Below, one piece after another: positions 1-8,123 of a stretch of 64,000 nucleotides of DNA (position 1 is the stretch's first letter; each line of letters starts with the position of its first letter). Under the pieces are notes generated by a model. It ran no database searches and had not been told where the DNA came from. It saw only the letters and a list, made by a program, of their open reading frames with translations. Position numbers and translations under genes: made by a program. Source of the stretch: an uncultured Caulobacterales bacterium (GTDB lineage Bacteria; Pseudomonadota; Alphaproteobacteria; Caulobacterales; Caulobacteraceae); NCBI GenBank assembly GCA_903900155.1, contig CAIUMD010000114.1, positions 89,933 through 153,932 on the forward strand, read 5' to 3'.

Positions 1-684
1 GTCGTGCGCCCGCACGGCGGCGGCCTTGACGTCGGCCAGCCTGCCCAGCTTCAGCACGGCCTGGTCCAGGGTCAGCCAGTTCAGCAGGTAGCGGATCAGG
101 AAGCTGGGCCCCAGCATGGCGGCGATCTTCCAGGGCTGCTTGCGCAGCGCCTCGACCTTGCGCCAGGTCTCGACCACGCGCAGCGCGTTCTCGTTGCGCA
201 GCAGGAAGAGGTTGCAGCCCGAATAGCGGCCGTCTTGGAAGCGCAGATAGGTCCGCCTGGTCTGGGGCGCAGCGGCTTGGACGCGCTCTTCAGCGGCCAG
301 CAGCACCGCGACGTCGGCCCATTCGGGGCAGTCGGCCAGGAAACTGGTGATCCATTCGGGCTTCAGCAGCGCATGGTCGACCGTCGTCACCATCAGCGGG
401 AAGCCCAGCTGATGGGCGGCATTCTCGACGCTCTGGCTGGGCCCCGAAGCGGTGGGCAGAACGGTCACGCCGGCGTTGGCCAGGCGGGCCTTGATCGTCT
501 CGTCATTGGCCGCGACGCCGATCGTCTCCGGACCCGCCGCGCGGACGGCGTCCAGCACCCGGTCCAGCAAGGTCCGGCCTTGCAGGGTGATCAGGCCCTT
601 GTGGCTGACCCCGGCATAGGCGGCGGCCGGATCGACCTCGCCGCCCCGCGAGCCGGCCAGGATCAGGGCCTTGAAGCTGCTCAA
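1..684 (-). CDS. NTP transferase (MobA/sugar-nucleotidyltransferase-like), 3' end outside window
   Basis: This is the 5' part of a GT-A-fold nucleotidyltransferase: 228 codons are visible and no stop is reached before the window edge. The N-terminus carries the nucleotide-binding loop LILAGSRGG (residues about 7-15), followed by a fold resembling MobA or sugar-phosphate nucleotidyltransferases with a TTVDHALL strand near residue 100. I chose the TTG at 684 because its TTGA overlaps the stop of the ceramide synthase gene, the coupling seen throughout this cluster. Its position as the distal gene of the LptF-LptG-bCerS operon suggests a role in making an activated headgroup precursor, but the substrate cannot be read from the sequence. 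Molybdenum cofactor guanylyltransferase is an alternative that the context does not favour. Confidence 0.8.
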   Translation of the reverse strand, partial: MSSFKALILAGSRGGEVDPAAAYAGVSHKGLITLQGRTLLDRVLDAVRAAGPETIGVAANDETIKARLANAGVTVLPTASGPSQSVENAAHQLGFPLMVTTVDHALLKPEWITSFLADCPEWADVAVLLAAEERVQAAAPQTRRTYLRFQDGRYSGCNLFLLRNENALRVVETWRKVEALRKQPWKIAAMLGPSFLIRYLLNWLTLDQAVLKLGRLADVKAAAVRAHD

Positions 685-1835
685 AGCGCCTTCTCGTAGA
701 TGCGGTAGGTCTTGTAGTGCGTGCCGCCGACGTTCTCGGCGATATGGCGCATGGCCTTGTTGTCCTCGAGGACCCACGAGATTTCGTAGCGGTTGTAGCC
801 CAGGCTCATCGCCATATCGCGGCTGGCCTTCATCATCCAGAACGGCAGCATGCGGCCGCGCTGGGTGTTGGCGAACTTCTTCTTCACGCCCATCAGCGGG
901 ATGCGGGCCGACTTCACGCCCTTGACCTTCAGACGCCACAGCAGCTTGGCCCAGCCGAACGGCAGCAGCTTGCCCTTCAGGTCGGCGATGGCCTCGTTGA
1001 CGTTGGGCAGGAAGACCACGACGCCGGCGGCCTCGCCGTCGATCTCGGCGAACCAGATCAGGCGCTTGTCGATCACCTGCTTGAGCGCCTTGCCGAGCTG
1101 GGCGGTTTCGGCCTCGGTGGTGGCGGTGAAGCCCCAGTTTTCCTTCCAGGCGTCGTTGAGGATGTCCGTCAGCGTCCGGACCTCGTCGTCGTAACGCGAC
1201 ATGTCCAGCTGGCGCAGGACCACGCCCTCGGGCAGGCCGCGCTTGACCCGGCGTTGGGCGACCTCGGGAATGTCCCCGTTCTCGTCGGCGACATAGGCGA
1301 AGACGTCCTTGGCCTTGGCGTAGCCCTGCTCCTCGACACGCTTGCCCGTATAGGCCTGGTCGTGGCCCATCAGGATCATCGGCGGGGTGTCGAAGCCGTG
1401 GACCAGCAGGCCGACCTCTTCGTTGATCGACAGGTTGAACGGGCCGACCACATGGGTGCGGCCACGGGCGCGCAGCCAGTCCTCGGCGGCGCGGAACAGC
1501 ACCTGGAAGATCGCCGAGTCGTCCTCGGCGGCGATCATGCCGAAGTGGCCGTCCAGGCGGCCCGGCATGGGCTGCGGCGTCAGCTGGTCGATTTGGGCGC
1601 TGATCCGGCCGACGTCACGGCCGCCGCGCGTGGCCAGGAAAAGCTGGACCTCGGCGTGGGCGAAGAACGGGTTGGTCTTGGGCGTCAGGGCCTCGGTGCG
1701 CTCCATGAACAGCGGCGTGATCCAGTTGGGATCCTTGGCGTTCAGGCGGGCGGGCAGGGCGATGAAGCGCTTCAGTTCGTCCGGGGTCTGGACGGGGATG
1801 ACCTGCAGGTCGGCGTTCGCGGAGTCGAAAGGCAT
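681..1835 (-). CDS. bcerS: Bacterial ceramide synthase, GNAT-type N-acyltransferase
   Basis: The 384-residue product is a GNAT-superfamily acyltransferase without membrane segments. In Caulobacter crescentus the orthologous protein (CC_1154) N-acylates the sphingoid base and is unrelated to eukaryotic ceramide synthases. The C-terminal half (about residues 220-380) holds the acetyltransferase core, with a hydrophobic strand AAGVVVFLP and a terminal stretch in which YNRYEISWVLEDN resembles the conserved end of the family. The start is the ATG at 1835, which shares one base with the stop of the LptG-like gene (TGATG). The remaining ceramide genes lie at 9.06-13.25 kb, so the pathway is split over two transcription units in the same cluster. 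Confidence 0.85.
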   Translation of the reverse strand: MPFDSANADLQVIPVQTPDELKRFIALPARLNAKDPNWITPLFMERTEALTPKTNPFFAHAEVQLFLATRGGRDVGRISAQIDQLTPQPMPGRLDGHFGMIAAEDDSAIFQVLFRAAEDWLRARGRTHVVGPFNLSINEEVGLLVHGFDTPPMILMGHDQAYTGKRVEEQGYAKAKDVFAYVADENGDIPEVAQRRVKRGLPEGVVLRQLDMSRYDDEVRTLTDILNDAWKENWGFTATTEAETAQLGKALKQVIDKRLIWFAEIDGEAAGVVVFLPNVNEAIADLKGKLLPFGWAKLLWRLKVKGVKSARIPLMGVKKKFANTQRGRMLPFWMMKASRDMAMSLGYNRYEISWVLEDNKAMRHIAENVGGTHYKTYRIYEKAL

Positions 1836-2896
1836 CACCCCTCCAGGGCAAGGAATGTGCGAACGGCGAGCGCGCCGAAGATCGCGGGGGCGGCCCAGAC
1901 GGCCAGGATGGGGGACAGGGAACCGGACTCGCCCAGGGCGGTCAGCATGCCGTTGGCCACCAGGAAGATCAGGCCCGCGGCGAGGCCGCCGGTCAGCAGG
2001 ATCGCGCCTTGGCCGCTGCGGAAGTTGGCCAGGGCGACGGGCGCGCTCAGCAGCAGCATGACCAGCGACACGAACGGACCGGCGAAGGCCGCCTGCAGGT
2101 GGGTGGCGTAGAAGCTCTCCGGCCGGTCCGAAGCGCCATTCTGCAGGGCGCGCTGAGCCGAGGCGGCCGTAGGCGCGGCGTCGTCGCCGAACAGGCTCTG
2201 GACGTCCCTCGGCCGCAGGCCGCTGGGCCAGCTGGTCGAGGCCGCCGTCGAGGTCTGGGCCAGGTCGCCGTTGAAGCGGGTGGTCTTGGGCTGATCCAGG
2301 GTCCACTTGCCGTTGGCGTAGCGGGCTGTCGGGGCCTCGACCTTCTCCATCAGGATGCCCTTGGGATCGCGACGGAAGATGGTGACGCTGTAGATCTCGC
2401 GGCCGCTGGCCGAGGCGTTGGCGCCGATGACCAGGTCGGCGCCGGCGCGGAAGGTGCGCGGGGCGGGGACCTTGCGCTCGGCGACCGGGGTCGTGTTCTT
2501 CCACCAGTCGGCCAGGGCCGGATCGGCGCGCGGGGCCAGGTACTGGCCGCACAGGGCGTCCAGCAGCATCACCGCCACGGCGGCGGGGATGGCCATGCCG
2601 ACGATGCGATAGCCCGAGATGCCGCTGGCGCGCATGGCCACGATGGCGCTCTCGCGCGCCAGGCCCGAAAAGGCGAACAGGCCGCCGGCCAGGACGGCGA
2701 TCGGGGCGACCTGCTCGAACAGCCGCGGCAGGCGCATGGCGGCATAGTAGGCCACGCCAGCCATCCCCAGGCCTCGGTCGAGGATGTCGGAGCTGACGTC
2801 CAGCAGGTCCAGCACCTGCAGGATGGACATCAGGATCAGGGCCGCGCCGAGGATGTGGGTGGCGACGGTCCGCAGGACGTAGAGCTGCAGTCTCAT
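1835..2896 (-). CDS. lptG: LptG-like permease subunit in sphingolipid cluster
   Basis: The 353-residue protein belongs to the YjgP/YjgQ (LptF/LptG) family of inner-membrane subunits that extract a lipid from the inner membrane for transport across the periplasm. It has the family layout: three N-terminal membrane helices (about 10-30, 55-75, 98-118), a soluble periplasmic beta-jellyroll-like domain (about 125-250) and three C-terminal helices (about 262-350). It overlaps the LptF-like gene upstream by 4 bases and the ceramide synthase gene downstream by 1 base. Canonical lptFG of proteobacteria usually sits near pepA or lptD, not near lipid synthesis genes, so I infer a paralogue dedicated to sphingolipid export. 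That it replaces canonical LptG cannot be excluded from one window. Confidence 0.88.
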   Translation of the reverse strand: MRLQLYVLRTVATHILGAALILMSILQVLDLLDVSSDILDRGLGMAGVAYYAAMRLPRLFEQVAPIAVLAGGLFAFSGLARESAIVAMRASGISGYRIVGMAIPAAVAVMLLDALCGQYLAPRADPALADWWKNTTPVAERKVPAPRTFRAGADLVIGANASASGREIYSVTIFRRDPKGILMEKVEAPTARYANGKWTLDQPKTTRFNGDLAQTSTAASTSWPSGLRPRDVQSLFGDDAAPTAASAQRALQNGASDRPESFYATHLQAAFAGPFVSLVMLLLSAPVALANFRSGQGAILLTGGLAAGLIFLVANGMLTALGESGSLSPILAVWAAPAIFGALAVRTFLALEG

Positions 2897-4113
2897 GCGG
2901 GTTGTCGCTTCTTCGGCAGGGGGAGGGCGCGGATGATGGTCGTGATGAGCCTGTTGATCCGGCGGACCAGGCGCGAGACCGGGGTGTCGCCGGGGCGCGT
3001 GCGGCTGCCGACGAACAGCCAGACGGCCAGGGCCGCGAACAGGCTGAAGGGGATCCAGATGGCCGGGAAAGGCGCGACCTTGCCCGCCTTGGCCAGGCCC
3101 TGGCCCAGCAGCAGCGAGTGCTGGAAGGCCAGCAGCAGGATGCCCGCCATCACTAGGCCCGGCGCGCGGTTGCCGCGCTTGGAGGCCAGGCCCAGGGGGA
3201 AGGCCAGCAGCGGCAGGAACGGCAGGAAGATGGCGCGCGCCCAGCGACCGTAAAATTCCCCGAGCAGCGTCTCCTTCGAGACCACCGGCTTGGGCGAGTG
3301 GGCCTGCTTGTACAGCTCGCCCAGGGTCAGTTCACGCTCGTCGCTGCCCCGGTTGCGCAGCAGCACCGCCGCGGCGGCCAGGGGGGTCTGGGTGGTCAGG
3401 CTGGTGAAGGCCAGGTTGCGGTACTGGCCGTTGGCGTCGCGGGCGATGCGGCGGCCGCTCTTCAGGTCCATGGTGATGGTCTTGCCGCCGGCGTCCATCT
3501 TCAGGTCGGCGGAGGCGGCGGTGATGATCTCGTCCTGGCCCTTGGCGTCCAGGCGGCGGATGAACACCCGCGTCAGGCGCTGGCCGGCCGGGTCGGCGCT
3601 GTCGGCGGTGAGCAGCGAGCCCTTGTCGTCGATGAAGGCCCCGCCGGCCAGGCGTCCGTTCCAGCCGGCGTTGATCGCCGCGTGCATGACGGCGCGATAG
3701 GCGTAGCGGCTGTAGGGCTGCATGTAGCCGAACACCCCAACGCTGAAGACGCTGAGGAAGAGGGCGACAATGAAGAACGGCGCGGCGATGCGTTCCAGCG
3801 ACTGGCCGCTGGCCAGCAGGGCGTCGATCTCCGAGCCGTCCGACAGCTTGGTGATGACGATGAACAGCGCCACGAAGAAGGCCACCGGCAGGGCCAGGCC
3901 CAGATAGTGCGGCACCAGGTTGGCGGCCAGTTGGGTGACGTAACCGAAACGGGCGCTGCTTTGCGACAGCACGTCCAGCAGACGCAGGACGCGTTCCAGC
4001 AGCAGGGCCACGACGGTGACGCTCAGGCAGCCCACCAGCGGCCAGAACAGCAGGCGCAGCAGGTAGCGGTCGAGCAGGCGCACCGGTCCCGCGGTCAGGT
4101 CCTTGGCGCTCAC
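2893..4113 (-). CDS. lptF: LptF-like permease subunit in sphingolipid cluster
   Basis: This 406-residue YjgP/YjgQ-family protein shows three N-terminal helices (about 14-36, 59-85, 104-124), a large periplasmic domain (about 130-290) and three C-terminal helices (about 293-372) with a basic tail. The start is a GTG at 4113 that overlaps the stop of the HIT gene (GTGA), and the gene overlaps the LptG-like gene by 4 bases, so the two subunits should be made together. No LptB-type ATPase is encoded nearby, so the complex would have to borrow the housekeeping LptB. The LptC-like gene 12 kb away in the same cluster is the natural third partner. Confidence 0.88.
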   Translation of the reverse strand: MSAKDLTAGPVRLLDRYLLRLLFWPLVGCLSVTVVALLLERVLRLLDVLSQSSARFGYVTQLAANLVPHYLGLALPVAFFVALFIVITKLSDGSEIDALLASGQSLERIAAPFFIVALFLSVFSVGVFGYMQPYSRYAYRAVMHAAINAGWNGRLAGGAFIDDKGSLLTADSADPAGQRLTRVFIRRLDAKGQDEIITAASADLKMDAGGKTITMDLKSGRRIARDANGQYRNLAFTSLTTQTPLAAAAVLLRNRGSDERELTLGELYKQAHSPKPVVSKETLLGEFYGRWARAIFLPFLPLLAFPLGLASKRGNRAPGLVMAGILLLAFQHSLLLGQGLAKAGKVAPFPAIWIPFSLFAALAVWLFVGSRTRPGDTPVSRLVRRINRLITTIIRALPLPKKRQPA

Positions 4114-4547
4114 GCTTGGACCCAGGCTTGCGCGAAGTCAGAGGCGAGACGCTGGACGGCCTCGTCCGACAGGGGCACGGCCGAGCCCAGAGCAGGGGCG
4201 GCGGGCCAACCGGCGTCAGGGAACGATTGACCGTCGTGCTCGCGAACGCCCTCGTAGCGCGGAAGCACGTGGAAATGGACGTCTTTGTCGACCATCATCA
4301 GCATGAGGTAATTGATCTTCTGGTAGGCGATCTTGGCTTTCAGAAGGCGCTCGATCCCGGCCACCGCGACCTGCAGGTCGGCGAAGGCGGCGGGACTCAC
4401 GTCGGAGAAGGCCTGGACAGCTTCCTTGCACACAAGGACCAAAGACCCAAATGTCGGTTGCTTGGGGCGAACCAGAATCAGCCAGTGATCGGTCTCCGCG
4501 ACCTTCGAAGCGGGATAGCCGAACGCGAGGGCGGTGGGATTGGTCAT
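4110..4547 (-). CDS. HIT family protein
   Basis: The 145-residue protein belongs to the histidine-triad nucleotide hydrolase/transferase family. The C-terminal motif reads DVHFHVLPR, with His91 at the position of the nucleophilic middle histidine and His93 as the third histidine. The first histidine of the canonical H-x-H-x-H is replaced by Asp89, as in several HIT subfamilies. HIT enzymes cleave nucleoside-phosphate linkages such as AMP-lysine, Ap4A or nucleotide-activated intermediates. The gene begins the unit leading into the LptF-like, LptG-like and bCerS genes, so hydrolysis of a nucleotide-activated headgroup is possible, but this is inference. Confidence 0.85.
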   Translation of the reverse strand: MTNPTALAFGYPASKVAETDHWLILVRPKQPTFGSLVLVCKEAVQAFSDVSPAAFADLQVAVAGIERLLKAKIAYQKINYLMLMMVDKDVHFHVLPRYEGVREHDGQSFPDAGWPAAPALGSAVPLSDEAVQRLASDFAQAWVQA

Positions 4548-4608
4548 GAGAAAGCCGGAACTTCAGGCGATATCACCTGCGCGTAACAATAAGGACGCGG
4601 CCTTTTAG

Positions 4609-5115
4609 ATGAAAGTACGTTCCGTTCTCGTCGGCGCAATGTTCGCGATGGTCGCGACGACGGGGACCTCGCGCGCCGAGGGCATGGCCCGCGCGCTGGT
4701 CGACAAGGAATGCGTCGGCCGCAAGACCGCGACCCGGCTCACCGTGCAGGTGGGGGCGCTGCGCTCGAACGCCGGCGACGTGGTGATCGTGGTCTATCCG
4801 GGCGATCCCAGCCGTTTCCTGGCCGCGCGGGGCAAGGTGGGACGCGCCAAGATCAAGACCTCGGCCCCGATGAGCCAGGCCTGTTTCTTCCTGCCGTCGC
4901 CCGAGGACGCCTATGCGGTCGAGGTCTATCATGACGCCGACGGCAACGGCGACCTGAGCCGCAGCCCGGGCGGCATGCCGACGGAAGGCTATGGCTTCTC
5001 CAACGACGCCCCGACCAAGTTCGCCTCGCCGTCGTTCGACGCGGTGCGGTTCGGGGTCAAGCCGGTGGGCGAGACCGTCATCCGCGTGAAGGTGCGCTAC
5101 CCGTCTAGCCGCTGA
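4609..5115 (+). CDS. DUF2141 family exported protein
   Basis: The 168-residue protein starts with a typical signal peptide (residues 1-23, cleavage near SRA-EG) and continues as a DUF2141 domain, a periplasmic beta-sandwich family with the characteristic stretch VEVYHDADGNGDL and a following GYGFSND segment. The biochemical function of the family is not known. The gene diverges from the HIT gene across a 61-bp promoter region and converges on the metallophosphoesterase gene with an 11-bp overlap of the 3' ends. It sits between sphingolipid export and headgroup genes, which makes a role in envelope lipid handling possible. Confidence 0.85.
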   Translation: MKVRSVLVGAMFAMVATTGTSRAEGMARALVDKECVGRKTATRLTVQVGALRSNAGDVVIVVYPGDPSRFLAARGKVGRAKIKTSAPMSQACFFLPSPEDAYAVEVYHDADGNGDLSRSPGGMPTEGYGFSNDAPTKFASPSFDAVRFGVKPVGETVIRVKVRYPSSR

Positions 5116-6004
5116 TGTCGGCCAGGCTGTAGCGGCCCAGCTCCGACAGGCCTTCTCGACCGGGCTCGACGCCGCGCGCCACGATGCGGACGTGACGGCT
5201 TGTGGGGCGATCGTCGATCTCGATCATGTGCCAGCGGGCGGGCGAGTGGCCACGCGGGCCGGACGAGGCGGAGGCGACGCCCAGCACCGGAATGACTGCG
5301 TCGTTGGGGCCGGGGACCGAGCCGATCAGGGATTCGTGGGCGTGGCCGTGCAGGACGAGGTCGGCGCCGCGCCTGGCCAGGATCGCGCGGAGCTGTTCCT
5401 GGTCCTCCAGCTCCTTGCGTTTGGCCACCGCGCCCTTCTGCGGCGGGTGGTGCAGTGTCACCAGGCGGAAGAGACCCTTGTAGGCCGGGGCGCAGAGCAG
5501 GGCGTCCAGGCGGCTCAGCTGCTCCTCGCCCAGGCGGCCGGTGGCCAGGTGCGGCGCGGTGCGGACGGCCGAGCACAGGTTGAAGATCGCCACGGGGCCA
5601 CGCACCCGCACTTGCGGGAATTGGGTCTCGTCCGCGTCGCCCAGCCAGGGCCTCCAGGTCGCGAAGCGTTCGACCTCGGCCGAGCCGGCCAGGGCGTCGT
5701 GGTTGCCGGGGCTGACGGTGAAGTCGGTCGGATTGCCCAGCGATTCCAGCCAGATACGGGCCGCCGCGATCTCCGTATGCGAAGCAAAGTTGGTGAGATC
5801 GCCACTGATCACCACATGATCGGGGCCAACGGCCTTGAGGTCGGCGACCAGCGCCGCCAGCACTTCGGGCCGATGGACCTTGCGTTTCCGACGCCAGGCG
5901 ATGCGGCTCAGCAGGCGTTTGGTGAAGACGTCCTTCCAACCGAACGCGCCCGGCGGCGGCGGCAGGTGAGGGTCGGAGAGGTGGGCGATGCGGTATATGG
6001 ACAA
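5105..6004 (-). CDS. Calcineurin-like metallophosphoesterase
   Basis: The 299-residue protein carries all the metallophosphatase signatures: DPH at residues 11-13, GDLTNF around 68, GNHD around 99-102 and a C-terminal GHAHE. These form the two-metal active site of phosphodiesterases and pyrophosphatases. No signal peptide or membrane helix is visible, so it is cytoplasmic. The start is a TTG at 6004; no ATG or GTG lies upstream in frame. It is divergent from cpgA with 77 bp between the starts. The context suggests a phosphate or pyrophosphate bond in the phosphoglycerate lipid pathway as substrate, by analogy to LpxH, but the sequence does not prove it. Confidence 0.87.
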   Translation of the reverse strand: MSIYRIAHLSDPHLPPPPGAFGWKDVFTKRLLSRIAWRRKRKVHRPEVLAALVADLKAVGPDHVVISGDLTNFASHTEIAAARIWLESLGNPTDFTVSPGNHDALAGSAEVERFATWRPWLGDADETQFPQVRVRGPVAIFNLCSAVRTAPHLATGRLGEEQLSRLDALLCAPAYKGLFRLVTLHHPPQKGAVAKRKELEDQEQLRAILARRGADLVLHGHAHESLIGSVPGPNDAVIPVLGVASASSGPRGHSPARWHMIEIDDRPTSRHVRIVARGVEPGREGLSELGRYSLADISG

Positions 6005-6081
6005 GAGGGTTCGGGTCGTTCTGGTCGAAGCGGGCGAAGCTGCGTATCAATCGGCTCGAGATTCAAGGGGTATATCTGTCT

Positions 6082-7209
6082 TTGAGCAGTGAAATTCAAA
6101 ACGGGCCGCGCGCTCTGACGGTCGGCGAAGGCGGCGGTCGCATCTGGGGCATGAGCTCGCCCGAGCGCCTGTCGCGCATCTATCGCCGGATCGGCCTGAT
6201 CGAGACGCCGGCCGTGGATCTGTCGAACGCCGTCGTGGCGGTCGACGCCGGCTGGGTGTTCGACGAGTCGCTGATCAAGGCGCTGGCGGGTCGCGAAGGC
6301 GCGGTGCTGGTCGACGACGCCGGTCGCGCCGTGGCCGTGCACGCGCCCGCCGACCTGGCCTATGCCGCGACCGAAGCGCTGAACGCGGGCCAGGATCCGT
6401 CGGGCCTGGACTCGCGCCTTGTCCGCCTGACCGCGCTTGAGTTGGGCTCGGCCTATAACAGCGCCCTGCGCAAGCGCGAGCCGCCGGTGCTGGAGCGCCT
6501 GACGCCGGAGACCGTCCGGGCCGTCGAGAAGCGCCTGTTCCAGGGCTCGTACAAGGGCGTTACCGACCTCGTCACCAAGTATGTCTGGCCGACCCCGGCG
6601 CGGATCGTCACCCGCTGGGCGGCGATCGCCAAGATGACGCCCAACCAGGTGACCTTCATCGGCTTCCTGCTGACCCTGGCGGCCACCTGGCTGTTCTGGA
6701 CCGGCCAGTTCGGCTGGGGCCTGGTCTGCGCCTGGATCATGACCTTCCTCGACACTGTCGACGGCAAGCTGGCCCGCGTGACTCTGACCTCGTCCAAGTG
6801 GGGCAACGTCTTCGACCACGGCATCGACCTCTTGCACCCGCCGTTCTGGTGGTGGGCCTGGTTCGTCGGCGTCTATGCGGTCGGCCAGTCGATCCCGTAT
6901 GCGGGCCTGAGCCTCTTCATCGTCATCGCCGGCTACGTCGCCCAGCGGGTGGAGGAGGGGATCTTCCTGGCCCTGTTCAAGCTGGAGATGCACGCCTGGC
7001 GTCCGTTCGACAGCTTCTTCCGCCTGATCACGGCGCGCCGGAACCCGAACCTTATCCTGATGACCGCCTGCGCCCTTGTGGGGCGTCCGGACGTCGGCTT
7101 CACCCTGGTGGCGATCTGGACCGCCGTGTGCTTCCTGGTGCACGCCGTCCAGATCCTGCAAGGCCTGGCCGCGCCCAAGGGCTCCATCCAGTCGTGGCTA
7201 TCGAAATGA
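6082..7209 (+). CDS. cpgA: CDP-alcohol phosphatidyltransferase, ceramide phosphoglycerate synthesis (CpgA-like)
   Basis: The 375-residue protein ends in a CDP-alcohol phosphatidyltransferase domain. Its full signature is visible: D224, D227-G228, A231-R232, G241, D245 and D249, inside a set of about six membrane helices (about 185-370). The first 150 residues are soluble and look like the degenerate second half of a sugar-nucleotidyltransferase domain. The start is probably the TTG at 6082, because AAGGGG lies 11 bases upstream; the ATG at 6151 is the alternative. The gene overlaps cpgB by 4 bases. Genes in this position in C. crescentus (cpgABC) are needed for ceramide phosphoglycerate lipids; the substrate pair (CDP-ceramide or a CDP-activated glycerate) is inference. 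Confidence 0.85.
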   Translation: MSSEIQNGPRALTVGEGGGRIWGMSSPERLSRIYRRIGLIETPAVDLSNAVVAVDAGWVFDESLIKALAGREGAVLVDDAGRAVAVHAPADLAYAATEALNAGQDPSGLDSRLVRLTALELGSAYNSALRKREPPVLERLTPETVRAVEKRLFQGSYKGVTDLVTKYVWPTPARIVTRWAAIAKMTPNQVTFIGFLLTLAATWLFWTGQFGWGLVCAWIMTFLDTVDGKLARVTLTSSKWGNVFDHGIDLLHPPFWWWAWFVGVYAVGQSIPYAGLSLFIVIAGYVAQRVEEGIFLALFKLEMHAWRPFDSFFRLITARRNPNLILMTACALVGRPDVGFTLVAIWTAVCFLVHAVQILQGLAAPKGSIQSWLSK

Positions 7210-8123
7210 CGCGCATCGGGGTCGTCCGCAATCCGAAGAGTCACGGCAACCGGCTGCATCCGCCGGGACCCGCGCCTGACGGCGTGATCCTGGTCGAGCC
7301 GTTCGGCCGCGACGCCCTGCGGACCGAGTTGGAGACCTTCGCCCGCGACGGCCTGGACCTGCTGGTCATCGACGGCGGCGACGGCACCGTGCGCGACGTC
7401 ATCAGCCTGCTGCCCCACACCTTCGGCGAGAACCTGCCGATGCTGGCGGTGCTGCCCTCGGGCAAGACCAACGTGCTGGCCATCGACCTGGGCACGCCCG
7501 ACGACTGGCGGCTGGAGGAGGCCCTGATCGCCGCTCGCCGCGCCGAGCCGACGGTCAAGTCGCGCCCGCCGCTGCGGGTCACCTGGGCGGACGGTCACCG
7601 TCCTTGCCTGCAGGGCTTCTTCTTCGGCGTCGGCGCGCCGGTGAAGGCCACGACCTTGGCCCAGCGGGTCCACAAGGTCGGCTTCTTCCATAACCTGGCC
7701 GTGGCCGTAACCATCGTCACCGCCGCGTTGCGGGCCGTGTTCGGCGGTTCGCGCGACGAGTGGCGCGAAGGCGTGCCGGCCAAGATCGCTCTAGACGGCG
7801 AAGCCCAGCCCGAGGGCGAGCGCTTCGCAGTGCTGGCCACGGCGCTGAAGCGCCTGCCGTTCGGCGTCATGCCCTTCGGTGCGCCGCGCGAGGGGCTGAA
7901 GATGCTGGATATCGACGCGCCTCCACGCCGCCTGCTGAAGGCCTTCCCGATGGTGCTGAGCGGCAAGGTCGTGCCGGCGCTGGAAGGCTTGGGCTACCGC
8001 CGCCGCGACCCGCGCGAGATCAGCCTGGCCGGCGGCGCGCCGTTCGTGCTGGACGGCGAGGTGTTCGAGGGCGGCGAGCTGACGATCGGTCTTGGGCCGT
8101 CCTTGAGGTTCCTGGTCGGATGA
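7206..8123 (+). CDS. cpgB: Ceramide kinase (diacylglycerol kinase catalytic-domain family)
   Basis: The 305-residue protein is a lipid kinase of the DAGK catalytic-domain superfamily. The nucleotide-binding motif GGDGT is at residues 57-61 and the second-domain GEVFEGG stretch lies near residue 285. The C. crescentus protein in this position (CpgB) is an experimentally characterised ceramide kinase, evolutionarily distinct from the eukaryotic enzyme, and makes ceramide-1-phosphate. The ATG at 7206 overlaps the cpgA stop (ATGA) and the 3' end overlaps cpgC in the same way, so the three proteins are translationally coupled. No membrane helix is evident; the enzyme probably acts at the inner face of the cytoplasmic membrane. 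Confidence 0.88.
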   Translation: MTRIGVVRNPKSHGNRLHPPGPAPDGVILVEPFGRDALRTELETFARDGLDLLVIDGGDGTVRDVISLLPHTFGENLPMLAVLPSGKTNVLAIDLGTPDDWRLEEALIAARRAEPTVKSRPPLRVTWADGHRPCLQGFFFGVGAPVKATTLAQRVHKVGFFHNLAVAVTIVTAALRAVFGGSRDEWREGVPAKIALDGEAQPEGERFAVLATALKRLPFGVMPFGAPREGLKMLDIDAPPRRLLKAFPMVLSGKVVPALEGLGYRRRDPREISLAGGAPFVLDGEVFEGGELTIGLGPSLRFLVG

